A DNA stretch of 64,000 nt, from assembly GCA_037178625.1 (NCBI GenBank), contig CM074132.1:2356001-2420000 (forward strand), in the 5' to 3' direction. Shown here piece after piece: positions 31,701 through 43,625 of this stretch. Within the stretch, counting starts at the first letter, position 1. Every line of letters begins with the position of its first letter. This DNA is from Skeletonema tropicum. Taxonomy: Eukaryota > Bacillariophyta > Thalassiosirophyceae > Thalassiosirales > Thalassiosiraceae. The notes beneath the pieces are model-generated. The model ran no database searches. It was not told the DNA's origin and was given only the letters and a program-made list of their open reading frames with translations. A program made the position numbers and the translations under genes.

Positions 31701-34700
31701 ATCCTTGTGCGCTTTTCCATTGCTCTTCACCAACACTCGCCCAGCTCGCAAGGCGACGTCTCTGACGGTTTCATTGTCATCCGCAAGACCGCTTAATAGC
31801 GTTGGTAATGATTCATCAATCAAAGAAGCGTACGCCTGGCCGAGAGCTGAAGGTAAGAATGTAAGCACCCATAGCACACCTTCTCTTGTCCCAGCCTTTG
31901 GATGGCTATTCAAAGGTAAAATTTCGTTCACCATGACATTTTGAACCATGCTTGCCCCACCAGCAACTAAAATCTCAGTCAGCCCTTGCGCAGCTCCACT
32001 CCTCTCAACACTGCTGCCATCTTCTGATCGCAAGGTTTCTACTAGCCATGGTCGTAAATCGGGGAACGTAGCTTCTCCAACACCTCTTGTGAGCGATCCC
32101 AGTGCCTTAGCTGTTATGGATCTAACGTCAGGGATTGGGTCAAGCAAAGTAGACTTCAAATCTGGAAGAAGAATAGGTAAGTATGGCACGAAATCTCGTG
32201 CATCATTGACCATGGTACAAATATTTCCACTGATTAAAGCTGCATAACGCTTTGTGTTGGCAGCTCGATCTCTTAGTCCTCGATGAACAACAGGAATGAT
32301 GATGGAAAGACTAGGCGCATCAATTGCGTGAAGAAACTCAGTCGAAATAAGAGCTTCCAAAGCATGCAACGTTCCATTTGCGGGGTCTGTCAAAGCGTTG
32401 AGAATTGTGTCAGAAATAGAAGAGATCTCAGGGTTTTTAATAACCGTACAAATTTCCTCCAGAGCATCTTGCGCACTCTTTTTCACTTTGGGGTGTGTGT
32501 CGCTGAAGGCTTCCGTCAGCTTAGGAACGACTTTAGGAAGACAGCTGGCAAGTTGCTTCGGTGCACAATGGCTCATACTACCCAACATGTGGATACTAGC
32601 TTGCTTCGTTCTCCACTCTGGCTCATTGAATGCTTCCAATACTGCAGGCATGACCAATTTGACTCCATGACCAGATAATTTAGCCATGATCAGTCCCACA
32701 GTTTTATCTGCGGCAGTACGGACGTGATCATTGCTGTCACTGAATGCTTTCAATAGTGCAGGCAAGAGAACAATAACATACGGTTCGAATAGAATGCCCA
32801 ATCTACCGCTCAAAAGCTCAATCGCAAACAAAGAACCCTCTTTACTAGTGGGGGAACCTGAGGTGCACGCTTCTTCAAGTCGCTTTACAACATCATACTT
32901 CTTCAGACTGGCAATTCCACTACCCTTCACGACAGCAGATATTCCGTAAGCTGCACCTCTTCTTGAAGCGAGATTGCTGCCATTGATACACTCATTCATT
33001 AGATCATCCAATAGAGATTCAACTCGTTGTTGCGTTGTTCCTTTTTTCATCAACTTTGAGAGACAAAGAGCAACACTGGACTGGACATCTTCACTTGGCG
33101 TATTCAATGCTTTCAAGAGCATATCAACAATTCCGTCGATCTTGGTGTCATCCTTAAGATGGAGTGCAATAGATCCCAAGGAGACAACGACACCTTCCTT
33201 TCTGAAATCAGATGCGACAACTGATTTAGGTACCTTATCGGGACTAAGTGGATTGAGATTCGTTTCATCAGCACGACCCGTGTTCAAAACACCCTCAAGT
33301 TGAGGCAAGAAGAATGATGCTGCTTCTTCGGACGAGCCATACGATGCTACAATATCACGAGCGGCGTCACGCGAGGCATTCCGAAGACTCTCGTTTCCAT
33401 CTCCAAGCCCAAAGGACATGAGAAATGAAAGAAGAATCTTGAGCACTGGAACATCCAACTTGACATTAGCTGAAGGGTCAGTGAGAGATGATATAGCACG
33501 CAAGATCCCCATTCTGGTGGCAACCTTACTGTCAGAATCCGCTTCGGCTGTTTCTTTCTTCGTCGACGATGGACTTTTGAATTGATCCATCAATGCATCT
33601 TGGTCAAGAGACCTTTCTTTTTTAGGAGCTGCAACCGTCGCAAGCAATTTCTTTGTCGCAGCACGCTTTTTCGGAGCAGGCGCACCTGTGATCTTTGACA
33701 TACTTGCAGACACACTTGATACTTTCTTCGTCTTCTTCTTCGGCAATCCGGTATCGATGACTTTCTTCTTCGTAACTTTCGCTGCAGGAAGAGGTGCGAC
33801 AGGGAAAACTGACGAAGGTTTAGACGGCTTATCTTCAACGTCGTTTCCAGGTGCAGGAAATGACCCAATGTAAGTATTACAAAGCTTCACAATATTCTTC
33901 TCAGCCGTGCTTGGATGCATTCCTACTGCATGTGTGAAAGATGCAGCTGCAGCAGATGCAATCGCACTGTCTTCGTTGCTCAGGAGAGGCAACAGAGGAA
34001 CGGCGTACATTTTTGTTGGAGGATCAAGCGGAGTACTGCCCACATCTACATCTGCACCATGACCATGCGCCACTAACCATGCCCTACGTGCTGCAATCTT
34101 GATTCGATCGGCTTCGTCGTAACAGTTGAGCCAAATTCGATTTTCAATCAAAGGATTGCTCCTCACAAGTTTCGGTTGTTTCAGAGCGATGGCTGTTAAT
34201 GTTTCCATAGCCGCGACTCTATTATTTTCGCCTCCCAACGCTCCTCGCTCACCTAGAAGAGGAGCAATGTCTGGAGCAGCCAAACCAGGGCCGGCAACAT
34301 CAGTGGCGTAGCATGAAGTCAATGCTTCATATGGAGATGGGTTCACAAAAGTCTGTGAGCGATCATGACACAGTAATTCCAAAACGGTGCTTGCCATGTC
34401 TTTTCTCAATTGCTTCACAGCCGAATCAACTTCATCACCCGCTAGCATCGTGCAGTGCCTTTCGAGTACAGTCAGAGCCGCATCGCATCCAGGTACATTT
34501 CGTGGACCAGTTAGAGCTGCCTGAATTATCGGAAAGAGGAAGACAAATGAGTTGCCTGACAAGCAATCTCCATATTCATCCATCTCAAATATCGAGCAAG
34601 CAGCAGGTGCGCAAGGAGAAGGTAGTTTCAACACAGCCAAAGCACTTCCTTCCTTCTTTGGACCAAAGCTAATTGTCAGCGCCCTTGCCAACGTCGGAGC

Positions 34701-37700
34701 GTGAGTTTCATCAATTTCATAAACACACGAAGCAAGTGTGGAGAGCGTATCGAAGCTATCCACTTTCAGTGCATGTAATTTCAAAGCATGAGATGCAGAC
34801 ACAGCGGCACCAATAACACTGGGGCCAAAGATAGGGAGAGACGAATTGCCAACTTCTATATCCGATTCACAAAGACATCGGATCGCAGCCAAAGAGCGTG
34901 GGAAGTCTCCAAGAAGTATCTTCGATAGTTGGTCTCTTCGCTTCGTTTGCTGCGCTACAACTTCTTTCTCTTCAGCTGTAAGAACAATTTCAGAAGGCCC
35001 TGTTGATGCACCGTCTTGTGCTTTCTTCTTCTTCGCAAGATCCTTTTTGACTTGCTTCTCCCATTCTTCGTCTGCAAAGGAATCAAAACCTCCCCCCTTC
35101 TTACGACTCGCTGCCTTCTTCTCCGTGCCCGCTTTCGCCTTGGAGGAGGGGGCACCTTTACCAGCTGGTGCAGAATCCTTCCCCGCTGAGAATACAACTC
35201 CTTTGGGACTTCGGAAAAGTGCAACGTCATCTTCTGTCATGGACTCTGCAGACTTAATAGCAACATCAAGGTGTGATACTAAATGCATAGGAATCTTTTG
35301 AATACAGAGCTCTGACGCAAAACTGTAGGGCTTTTGTTCTTCGTCATCGGCATCACCAAATTCTGCATCGAAGCTTCCAGCAATCCCACCTAGCGTGGTA
35401 AGAAGGCTCATCGCCGCCTCGTTGACAGTGGGGCTAACTGCCTTCTTTGCATCCCATTCGACAATCTTTGGGGCGTCGCCATCATCCCCATCAGCTTTAT
35501 TCGACACTTGTTCCAAATTTGCAGATGCTGCGCACAATGCAACGAACTCAGCAAGTTGATTGGTCATTTCGCTGTCACCACTTTTCTCCATGAATGGTAG
35601 AAGTGTCTCATTAATCACATCCAACATGCGACTTACAAGTGCAACGCGCTGTCTACGATTCGATTTCATCGTAGTGCCTGCATGAGACAAAATCAGTGCC
35701 CTAAACAATGCACCCGCTTTGGTCACCGCACCATCACCCATCAATTTATTCGCAACGTTTCGAACAGAGTTTGGTTCGTAGCCCTTGTGAGCAGCAGTCA
35801 AACTGAGCTTTCCTCTGCTAGCAGTATTGCCACAGCATGCTGGCAACTTATTGAAGGTTTCATCAACCGGCTCAAATTGCTCCCTCGATGATCGAGTCTC
35901 GTTTAAGGATACTCTAGCATCTTCATGCTTCAAGGATCGTTCATTCACATGGGAAAACAGTGCATACAGAATAGCATCAGCTGCATTGGCGGATGCTGGT
36001 GAGTAAGTTACAATTGTTTTCAGCGACGAGTGGATGGAAGAATAGGAAGTTGAAGATGGTGCACCCACTGTCGAAAGATAGAGTGGATTGGCTGCGCAGA
36101 CAGCCACAGCTTTCGTAGCAGCACTGAAGGGACTGTCATGTCCTTCATTGAGACGTTTCTCAATCACACGAATCAGTGGTTGATCACCTCCCCTTCCGAC
36201 CTTATTGCCAACCTCTGCTTTCGCAGTGACCTTGCAATGCAGTGTAATGATGCGGTGTAGAACATAATTCAACAATGTGTCCGCCCTCGCCGCCTCAAGC
36301 ATGGAAGGACTATATAAGAAGGAGGTTTCGTGTCCCTTCACAGTCCCCCCGGCAGCAACAATCTTGGCAGCTGAGGGTGGCAACGTAAACCCACTAGAGT
36401 GGTGAGCATACATGACCAGAAAGAACACAGCCATTGTCCCATCACCCTGCGCCACAGAATCAGAAGATGCAAACTTCTTCATTGCCGCATCAATCACCGA
36501 TTCCAACCCCTGCTGTATTTTCTTCTTCTCCATCAGGTCAACAATCACCAACTCAAAAAATGTCTCACCCCCCTTTGCTCCCTTTTGGTCACTTGTAATA
36601 ACATCCCCGCCTAGATACACGGAAGGGGGAGATTGGATCAACGAACCAAATCGAAACTTGAACTCCCCATCCTTGGGTGAATACTTCTTCAATGGTTCAA
36701 TCAGATACCCCAAAGCTTTATCATACCCACCACCCACAGCATGACCACCATTCTTCCTAAAGATTTGCATCCACGTTGTAAGAGCATTATATCCAACCTC
36801 CTTCGTAACAAGGGTAGGATCTGAATTCGTAGTGTTATTCACCACCTTGTCCTTGGGTAAGACAGACACCAAGGTAGACAACACTTTATTCGCCAACTCG
36901 GAACAAATGTCTTCATCGCCACCATCTCCCAAATGAAGGAGATACCGTCCAATCCCATCTAATGCCGCATATCCACCACCACGTACATCACTCGTAGTCA
37001 AGGTCGTGAATGCATCACAAATTGCCTCTACTACAATCTTGGTTGTGGCCATATTATTAAAACGACAATACACCACACAAGTCTTCCATGCCCAATTCCT
37101 CATTTCCACCTTGGAAGATTTGAAATGCTTCATTGTGGATGATAAAAGAAGTCCTCCCTCGGTTAATTGGGAGGATACATCCAATACTACTACCTCTGGA
37201 TCGTCACCACTGGAGGATGAGAGGAGGGAGGACAGAATGGCATGCAATAACGGCAACACCGATTCAGGATGAGATCGCAACTTTAATCCCAATTGTGGTG
37301 CCAATTGTGTATCAAAGATGGATTGAGTGGTGCATTTGGATAGAGCATGTTTGGCCATTAGGATTTGATTTGGTTGTGGGAAGGATGGTGTTTTGGTGGT
37401 TAGTGAGGATGAGGTCATGAATAATTCCATTAATGTTGATTGGATATCCATATCCTCCTCTTCTTGTACTGATGTTCCAGCTGCCAAGGAGAGGGCAGAA
37501 AAGATGATCGATGTGTTGTTGTTGTTATTATTGGCAGTGGAGGATTGATCTTGAGCCAGAGTTAAAAAGGCCTGAGATAATGATATGGATGATCCTTCCA
37601 CTTGTGGTTGCTTGTTCAAGTTGAGAATAGCCTCATCCAATAGAACAACGTGATTATCCCTTGCCAACAGTTGACAGAGACCTAAACACAGTGCCTTCAA

Positions 37701-38006
37701 CGTATCATCCTCATTGTTGACATGAGACGCAATAATTGCACTCTGAATGATGGTACTCATACGTCGTGATGAGTGGATGCTACAGCAATAATTTGGTAAT
37801 GACGAAGATGATGTTGCAAACTCTGCCAATATGCTTCGACATTCTGCTCCCTCGTCGCCATCATTATCAGATTCGGCTGACGGCAGGGCAACAAGTTGAA
37901 TCACCGAGTTTAAAATGACATTACGTTTGGAACGTGGTAGGCCGTCAACGGAGGATAGAGAGAGTCGTAGCAGAGACTGACGGAGATCGTCACCGCCGTC
38001 GCTCAT
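28772..38006 (-). CDS. GCN1: GCN1-like translational activator, HEAT-repeat scaffold, three exons
   Basis: Exons, in transcript order, are 38006-30569, 30486-30223 and 30024-28772. The introns are 82 and 198 bp (GTACGT and GTAAGT donors), and the phases close to a 2984-aa frame ending at TAG 28772-28774. This is somewhat longer than the roughly 2670 aa of yeast and animal GCN1. The protein is almost entirely HEAT repeats. The EF3-like centre and following region show typical matches, such as EGVLWVLTFLPSALGQAY, LPTLLSGLADDNETVRDVAL and QVAGRCLGDIVQKLGDQVLP. A Lys/Ala-rich insert lies mid-protein (KKTKKVSSVSASMSKITG). Known role: GCN1 binds ribosomes and, with GCN20, activates the eIF2-alpha kinase GCN2 on stalled or colliding ribosomes. 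It is divergent from the gene at 38442. Its last about 265 residues are mirrored in the ankyrin gene at 17618. Confidence 0.93.
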
Positions 38007-38441
38007 GGTGGTCGAGGCTGACGATATGAGAGTGGTTGATAGCTTTGTCCGGCAGGCGTTGTTCCTGTTGACCTCACTCTAAAATCGATGCGTAGGGCGT
38101 AGGAGGACGACGGATTTTTGCTCATGATGCGGTCGGACGCAGGCCAGGACAAATTTAATGACAGCGTGGTTATTGAATCCCTCTTTTTAATGACATTACA
38201 TGAAATGGCACTTTTCAGGGCCACTAAACTGTCGTTACTCACTTTCTCATAGATCACGCCCATGAGATTTGTGGGCTGTTTTGTGCTCGTAAAAATGAAG
38301 TCAAGGGCGAATGATTTGAGAGAGATTTTCAAAATGATGTGATTGAAAAGGCTGAACATTGCATTCATTCAATTCACCAAAAGCACATATAAGAGTTGGT
38401 CGATGGTCGGAAGAAGGCTGTAGATAATACGAATAATAATT
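38007..38441. promoter_or_regulatory. Divergent intergenic region between GCN1 and the Lys/Pro-rich gene
   Basis: This 435-bp gap separates two divergent start codons and must contain both promoters. No recognisable box was found. Apart from regulatory DNA I see nothing in it. Confidence 0.4.
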
Positions 38442-40412
38442 ATGGAGATGTTATCGTCGTCGAGATCCACATGTTGCCGTTGCTGCGACGATGATCGGCA
38501 ATCCCGACGTCGCCGCCGTCAACAAGAAAGCGGCGGAAGAAGAAGAGGCACCCTCATCACCGTAGCCCTCCTCATAATAATTTCAGCACTACTGCCTTCC
38601 GCCATAGCATCATCCACATCACGGCTGCGTGGTAAAAAGAAGTCCAACGATAGCCGGCGTCGTGGTCTACCCCAACATGGAGCGCAGCGTCCATCCACTC
38701 CATCTCAATATGACGAAAACACGAGGAGGCTGATCCACATCGCTTCATCTGCCAACAATCATGCCGATGCAGAGAAAGAGGAGGCAAGGAGAAAACTTGT
38801 CAGCATGCTCGACACTACTCCAGAGGAAGCTACCAACAACAGTGACACCCATGAGAGGAAACTAGCCAAAGGCAGCAGCAGCAACAGCAATAGTAACAAA
38901 AAGCTCGAAAGGAAGAAGAAGCTAACAAAACAGGAACGCCAAAGAATCAAAAGGTTGAATGCCCAACGCAAGAGAAAGAATGCAGAGCGTAAGAGGAAGA
39001 GACAGATCAAAAAGATGCAAAAGTTATTGAATCAACATGTATCGCAGAAGCAGCAAAAGCTGAACCTGAATGTAATGGGCGCGGGCGGGAAGGACGAGGA
39101 GGATGAAAAGAACTCGTCGGGCGATGACAAACAAACGGATGGGAAATTCACATTTGGTGCCCCACCTCCTCAAAAACCCAAGCCTATGAATTCCGCTGGG
39201 TCGTTTTCAGCATATACATCTGGGAATAGTATGGCTGATATGTTCGTGGATAGTTTGGCATCGAACTTTGCTGCAAACACTTCTCCGAAGCCTCCTTCTC
39301 CCACGCCTCCTGTTCCTACTCCAAAGCCAAAGCCTCCTCCTCCTACACCTCCTGCGTCAAACAATAATAATGAGGGTGATATTCAAGCAGCTCTTGCAGT
39401 CAGCTATACCATCACTCAAGGGTCACTCGTCTCATCCTTACAAGATACATCGACCCAGATTGATGGGTTTGAAAAAGCGTCTGAATTGGAGTGGAAATTC
39501 GCCAAGAAGAATCCATGGAAAGTTACCACCGATGTTTCCTATGAAGGCAAATCAAGTCTTACGAGTGGAATGCCCCCAAGTTCTGCCACTATCCTTGGTA
39601 AATCTATTTACTCGAATATGACACTGTCTCTTGATAATGACGTTTTGAACAAGGCTAAAGCCAAGGCTAGAGGCGGTGCAGTTCTAACGTTTCGAATCAA
39701 GGCTACCGAAGCTCTCAGCTGGCCAATTTCTGCCTTTATGGTAACCATCAATGATGAGATTGTACTCTCTGCTTCCGATATAGAGTCGGGGTTAAAAGCT
39801 GTATCAACTATATGGGAACCGAATAAGTGGGCAGAATTTAGTATTGTGATTGATAGGGTAGATAGTTCCAATGCCAATTATGACATCAAGTTCATCCACG
39901 TGGCAAATCCACTGAAATTGGATAAATTACCAAACGTTCCTGCCTATTTGGAATTGTACATGGATGATATTCGACTTGCACCATTTATTACCAAGAATGA
40001 TTCGTTAGACTTGTATACGAGTGGAAGTGATGGGGCCAAGTGGAAGGAAAGTTCGGGGGTACTTGTTGCCACTTCGGATAGCATGGGCCAGTCCAATGGT
40101 CATGCCGATCTGTCTTGTGTCGTGTACTCACAGCTTGGTGGTAGGCTGAAGTACGAATTGAAAACTTCCACCCAAGGACCATTTGATGACCTTGCCATCT
40201 TGTTCAATGGGATACTGAAAGATGCGCAATTTGGTGAAAGTGCCAACTTTGAATATGTTCAGGTGGAAATCCCCCCAGGGAAAGTTGTTGTAACGTTCCG
40301 GCATAGGAAGAATCCAGGAGAATTGAGTGCTGCAACATTGGATAAGCTGGGGGCTGTCAAGACTGATGGAACAAATCGGGTGAAAAGCATTGAACTTTGG
40401 GCAAAAGAATAA
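38442..40412 (+). CDS. Type II membrane or secreted protein with Lys-rich and Pro-rich stalk and beta-sandwich C-terminus
   Basis: This is a 656-aa single exon from ATG 38442 (a second Met is at residue 3). A Cys/Arg-rich N-terminus precedes one hydrophobic segment (about 37-57, TLITVALLIIISALLPSAIA), a signal anchor or an uncleaved signal peptide. Next come a very basic coiled-coil-like stretch (RQRIKRLNAQRKRKNAERKR) and a Pro-rich linker (PSPTPPVPTPKPKPPPPTPP). The C-terminal about 330 residues are rich in beta-strand pattern (LEWKFAKKNPWKVTTDVSYE, YLELYMDDIRLAPF, VEIPPGKVVVTFRHR), like the jelly-roll modules of diatom surface proteins. It probably faces the ER lumen or cell wall. The Lys-rich part could bind silica or acidic polysaccharide, but this is speculation. 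The family is not recognised. Confidence 0.75.
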   Translation: MEMLSSSRSTCCRCCDDDRQSRRRRRQQESGGRRRGTLITVALLIIISALLPSAIASSTSRLRGKKKSNDSRRRGLPQHGAQRPSTPSQYDENTRRLIHIASSANNHADAEKEEARRKLVSMLDTTPEEATNNSDTHERKLAKGSSSNSNSNKKLERKKKLTKQERQRIKRLNAQRKRKNAERKRKRQIKKMQKLLNQHVSQKQQKLNLNVMGAGGKDEEDEKNSSGDDKQTDGKFTFGAPPPQKPKPMNSAGSFSAYTSGNSMADMFVDSLASNFAANTSPKPPSPTPPVPTPKPKPPPPTPPASNNNNEGDIQAALAVSYTITQGSLVSSLQDTSTQIDGFEKASELEWKFAKKNPWKVTTDVSYEGKSSLTSGMPPSSATILGKSIYSNMTLSLDNDVLNKAKAKARGGAVLTFRIKATEALSWPISAFMVTINDEIVLSASDIESGLKAVSTIWEPNKWAEFSIVIDRVDSSNANYDIKFIHVANPLKLDKLPNVPAYLELYMDDIRLAPFITKNDSLDLYTSGSDGAKWKESSGVLVATSDSMGQSNGHADLSCVVYSQLGGRLKYELKTSTQGPFDDLAILFNGILKDAQFGESANFEYVQVEIPPGKVVVTFRHRKNPGELSAATLDKLGAVKTDGTNRVKSIELWAKE

Positions 40413-40446
40413 TGATTCTTGAAATGCGTGTAGAGTAGAACAATAC

Positions 40447-40452
40447 AATAAA
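40447..40452 (+). terminator. Candidate poly(A) signal AATAAA
   Basis: AATAAA lies 34 bp after the stop codon of the gene at 38442, in an A-rich context, a suitable place for 3' end formation. Assignment rests on position and consensus only. Confidence 0.4.
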
Positions 40453-40605
40453 ACTTCATTTCACATGTACACTTCGTGTCCGTCTACTAACACGGTTTGA
40501 TTATTCTTACAAACTATGAACCTATAACGGAGACCTAGATCTATCAACACACTCACATACATGCACATGTCAAGCACAGACATATCTTCTTCACATCAAA
40601 TGTTA

Positions 40606-42201
40606 TTATGTCCACATCTGATAAGTGCTTGTTTCAAAGGTCCTTCTATTCATCTCGACACGTTTTGCCCCACTTTCAGAGCCTTCTCCACCATCTGTTT
40701 CATCCCCCATCAATTTATTATTCTTTCTCGCACTCAAAGTCAATAGCCAGTGACTCAATGTGGCCAAAGTATCGCAAGCTAAATACTGTGCCATCCCATT
40801 CCCAGAATTATTGGCCAATGCCAACAGTGTTGCAGTACATCCTGGAGTATTTGTCATTGTGACCAGATTGAAAGGATCGTCACTTAAATTCTTCAACGTG
40901 TGCAAAGCACTGATCTGCTGCTCTGGAAAGTCATGCTTGAAGGCCGCCTTTGTAACACTTCCAAGCAAATTGGTAGTGTTCGCCAACTCTTGACGGCAGT
41001 TGGAATCGCAGGACAGATTCTGCAATGCATACAACGCACACTTGGCACACTCTACGTCGCTTCCCTCAACATGAGTCACAAAGATTGGGGCAAGCTTGGG
41101 AACCTTGAACATGAGATGGTTCAAGTTATCAGGATGGCGTGTCAAATTGGTCAAGGTAGCCATGCACAAGATATTCGCATTCTTCTCCATTCGATTGGCA
41201 ACGTTTACCAAAGCAGTAGTAATCGATTCCATCCTTGCAAGCTTTGTAGAAACGTCCTTATCCTTACTCAGATGCACTAACATTTTGAGAGTACATAAAC
41301 GTGCTGCAATGAGTACTTTCTTGTCCTTTGCCGACTTTTTCTCAAGGTTACCATTCTTGTCCACCTCAATAACTCTAGCAATAGCATACATGAGAATACG
41401 GTTGGATGCCATTTCCTTTCGATTCTTCTTGGCCAGGAATGATGTGGACAGGCATGCCGCATAGCGAATTTGAGGGTACTTGTCCGCCATATTTCGTGCC
41501 AATGCCTCAGCAGTCTGAGGAAAAAGATAGACCATCTTCCAATTCTCCTCTGGAATGCAAAGCTGCATGAGTGCATTGATACACCGAGTCCGTTCTTCCA
41601 CTGTTGCGGCGACAGTGCAGAGGACTGTAGTTAGAGAGGAGACAACCCCCGCAGTTCTCACCAGAGGGATCTGATTCGTTTTATTAAGAGTGAGTGCTTT
41701 GATTGCACCGCACGCGTTGACTCGGCGGTGGTGTGTAGCATAGGGGTCAATGAGAACATCTAAGAGTTCCTTGAGAGATGCATCAGGCTCTTTCAGCGAC
41801 TCTAACATTTGCCGCTGTAGATCAATATATTCTTTATCAGCATCTTTAAGTTGTTGCACAGCTGGTTCGACCTTTTGCACCGCTGGTTCAATCTTCTCGG
41901 GAGAGGTTGTTGTTGTTGTTGCTGCTGTTGTTGTTATTGTGTGAACAGCAGGCGATGAAGACCGTGGAGATGGATTAGAAGTTCTTCGTGTAGATGCTCG
42001 CGGAGATCGCACTTCATCCCTCCGAGGCGACCTAGGGAATGAAGCAGCATTAGAGTTACTCTTCCTGTCTTTTGGACTAGGCGGAATCTTTCGAATTTGA
42101 CTGTAACGCGATCGTTGCTTCAGTTTCATCTGGGATGGACTGATGACTTTTTCTTGTGAAACAGTAGAGGTTGACATTTTTACCTCTAGTGACGTAGACA
42201 T
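40606..42201 (-). CDS. Armadillo-repeat protein
   Basis: This is a 531-aa single exon from ATG 42201 to TAA 40606-40608. Residues 1-125 are basic, Ser/Pro/Thr-rich and probably disordered (RKIPPSPKDRKSNS, PRSSSPAVHTITTT). From about 125 to 510 a series of armadillo helices is visible, for example RRVNACGAIKALTLNKTNQI, CINALMQLCIPEENWKM, YPQIRYAACLSTSFLAKKN, ALYALQNLSCDSNCRQEL and ISALHTLKNLSDDPFNLVTM. Such solenoids bind proteins; no enzymatic motif is present. The N-terminal tail may be phosphoregulated (multiple SP sites, inference). It is convergent with the preceding gene, with 193 bp between stops. Confidence 0.85.
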   Translation of the reverse strand: MSTSLEVKMSTSTVSQEKVISPSQMKLKQRSRYSQIRKIPPSPKDRKSNSNAASFPRSPRRDEVRSPRASTRRTSNPSPRSSSPAVHTITTTAATTTTTSPEKIEPAVQKVEPAVQQLKDADKEYIDLQRQMLESLKEPDASLKELLDVLIDPYATHHRRVNACGAIKALTLNKTNQIPLVRTAGVVSSLTTVLCTVAATVEERTRCINALMQLCIPEENWKMVYLFPQTAEALARNMADKYPQIRYAACLSTSFLAKKNRKEMASNRILMYAIARVIEVDKNGNLEKKSAKDKKVLIAARLCTLKMLVHLSKDKDVSTKLARMESITTALVNVANRMEKNANILCMATLTNLTRHPDNLNHLMFKVPKLAPIFVTHVEGSDVECAKCALYALQNLSCDSNCRQELANTTNLLGSVTKAAFKHDFPEQQISALHTLKNLSDDPFNLVTMTNTPGCTATLLALANNSGNGMAQYLACDTLATLSHWLLTLSARKNNKLMGDETDGGEGSESGAKRVEMNRRTFETSTYQMWT

Positions 42202-42606
42202 CTTGAAAAAGAAGACGCTACTTGGTTGATCTCTATATGCTTTTACTCTTTACGTCGTTATCGGCCGCAGGTTGTCCATGTAGCATGCAAAGAATTAGTA
42301 CGTACAACACAGGTAATACATGCCTCCATCCTATCATGGTCATGGTGGAGGTTCGCTTGTGTTCGCGTTAGGTTCGCTTTGTTGGTGTGAAGTTTCACTC
42401 TGAGTTTTGGCGAGATGGAGAACGTCGAGTCGAAGTCAAGTCGCGGTCGAGTCGAAGTCGAGTCAACTCCTCTCAGGTAGAGATGCATCTCTCTTTTTCT
42501 CTCTTCTCTCTATTGTAGAGAGATGGGAGATGGGAGACTCAATTCACTACTTTTTTTTATAAATAAATAAGTGATTAGTTTAGGATGGTATTTAAGAGCT
42601 ATTTAC
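42202..42606. other. Intergenic, no gene seen
   Basis: This is 405 bp with a GTCGAGTCGAAGTC-type short tandem repeat (about 42424-42465) and a TCTC-rich run near 42490-42525. It includes the probable 5' flank of the armadillo gene. Confidence 0.4.
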
Positions 42607-42834
42607 TGGGCAAGCTGGATCTGAACTTGCCCATTTAGGTAAAATACATAAGAGGAGTGCAGTCTATCTCATAAGTGTTCAGTAGCAAGTCCGCGCTCCT
42701 CTTGTCACCTGTGCTAGGTGATGGCATTTCCCCCTCCCTCCTACTCTCAACTGCCTCTCGACAGGTGAGAGTGAGAGTCCTCACTCAACCTCTGCCACCG
42801 CAGAGGTGGGGGAGATATAGGGGATTACTCCCCA
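42607..42834. other. Cluster of consecutive hairpins, possible structured RNA or element end
   Basis: Five stem-loops stand almost back to back. They are TGGGCAAG/CTTGCCCA (42607-42633), TCACCT/AGGTGA (42705-42721), CTCTCA-x-CTG/CAG-x-TGAGAG (42744-42771), CCTCTGC/GCAGAGG with a CACC loop (42789-42806), and TGGGG/CCCCA (42807-42834). It does not fit a tRNA cloverleaf or a recognised snRNA. It lies directly next to the fold-back element at 42861, so it may belong to it. Confidence 0.5.
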
Positions 42835-42860
42835 CTCCAGGTGTGCCAGTTGGACATTCA

Positions 42861-43412
42861 CTACTTAGTGCCATAAAGGCCGTCAGGTCGATTTTTTGCA
42901 CCGGGAGCCTTTCCCGCAATTTTTTGTTAGTGAAATGCTCTAGCTTTGGGCCATGGTGGCCAAAATTAAGTTTCAGGGAAGTGGTTTACATGCTTGTTCC
43001 GAGATACTATCCTTTAGGTGACTATGATGCGAGTATATATACCGAGGGGCAGGTGGTGAAGCCGTATATTTTCGTCGAGATATGCATTTGATTGAAGGTG
43101 CTCTCTAACTTGGTACTAGCTTTGATGGCTGATGGTCTGCCAAATTTGTCTCTAGCAAAAATGCAGTTGACTCTCACATGCATTTTTCAGCGGAGCATTG
43201 GAATTATCGGCCAGTCAACAAATGTATAGAACCCCCATTATGGTCGAAAACAGGATGGTGATACTGGAAAAGCTCCGAAATATAATTTTGGCCATTGTGG
43301 CCCAAAGCTAGAGCATTTCACTAACAAAAAAATTATTGAAAAAAGGCTCCGGGTGCAAAAAGTGAAGATTTTGGCGGGATGCACGGCCTTTATGCAGGCA
43401 TCTTAGTATTTA
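42861..43412. mobile_element. Fold-back (MITE-like) element with about 120-bp inverted arms
   Basis: The left arm (about 42861-42982) includes ATAAAGGCCGT, TTTTGTTAGTGAAATGCTCT and AGCTTTGGGCCA. The right arm (about 43274-43412) contains the same strings in reverse complement and reverse order, with moderate divergence. The roughly 290-bp centre has no coding frame. The structure fits a non-autonomous DNA transposon or fold-back element; target duplications are not clear. Confidence 0.8.
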
Positions 43413-43625
43413 GGCTATTTGCCACGCACGGTCTCTCGAGTGTGACAATTCATTCGTCGTTTGTGACGAGACCTGAAGTGTGAATTTTTCGAGTGATTTT
43501 TAATTTTTCGTTCGTCTCCGCCCAGACTCGTGTCGGCTCTACGGAATGATACTGGACAGAGTGGGCACTATACACTTATTATGAATGAAATAAAACAGTA
43601 AATTTACATCTTATGAATCTATTCA

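Noticed and set aside
42607..42834. tRNA or snRNA in the hairpin cluster
   Set aside because: Spacing and loops do not fit a cloverleaf and no TTCGA box or Sm site is placed correctly.
42675..43091. 138-aa plus-strand frame over the hairpins
   Set aside because: It overlaps five hairpins and the left arm of the fold-back element; composition reflects the repeats.
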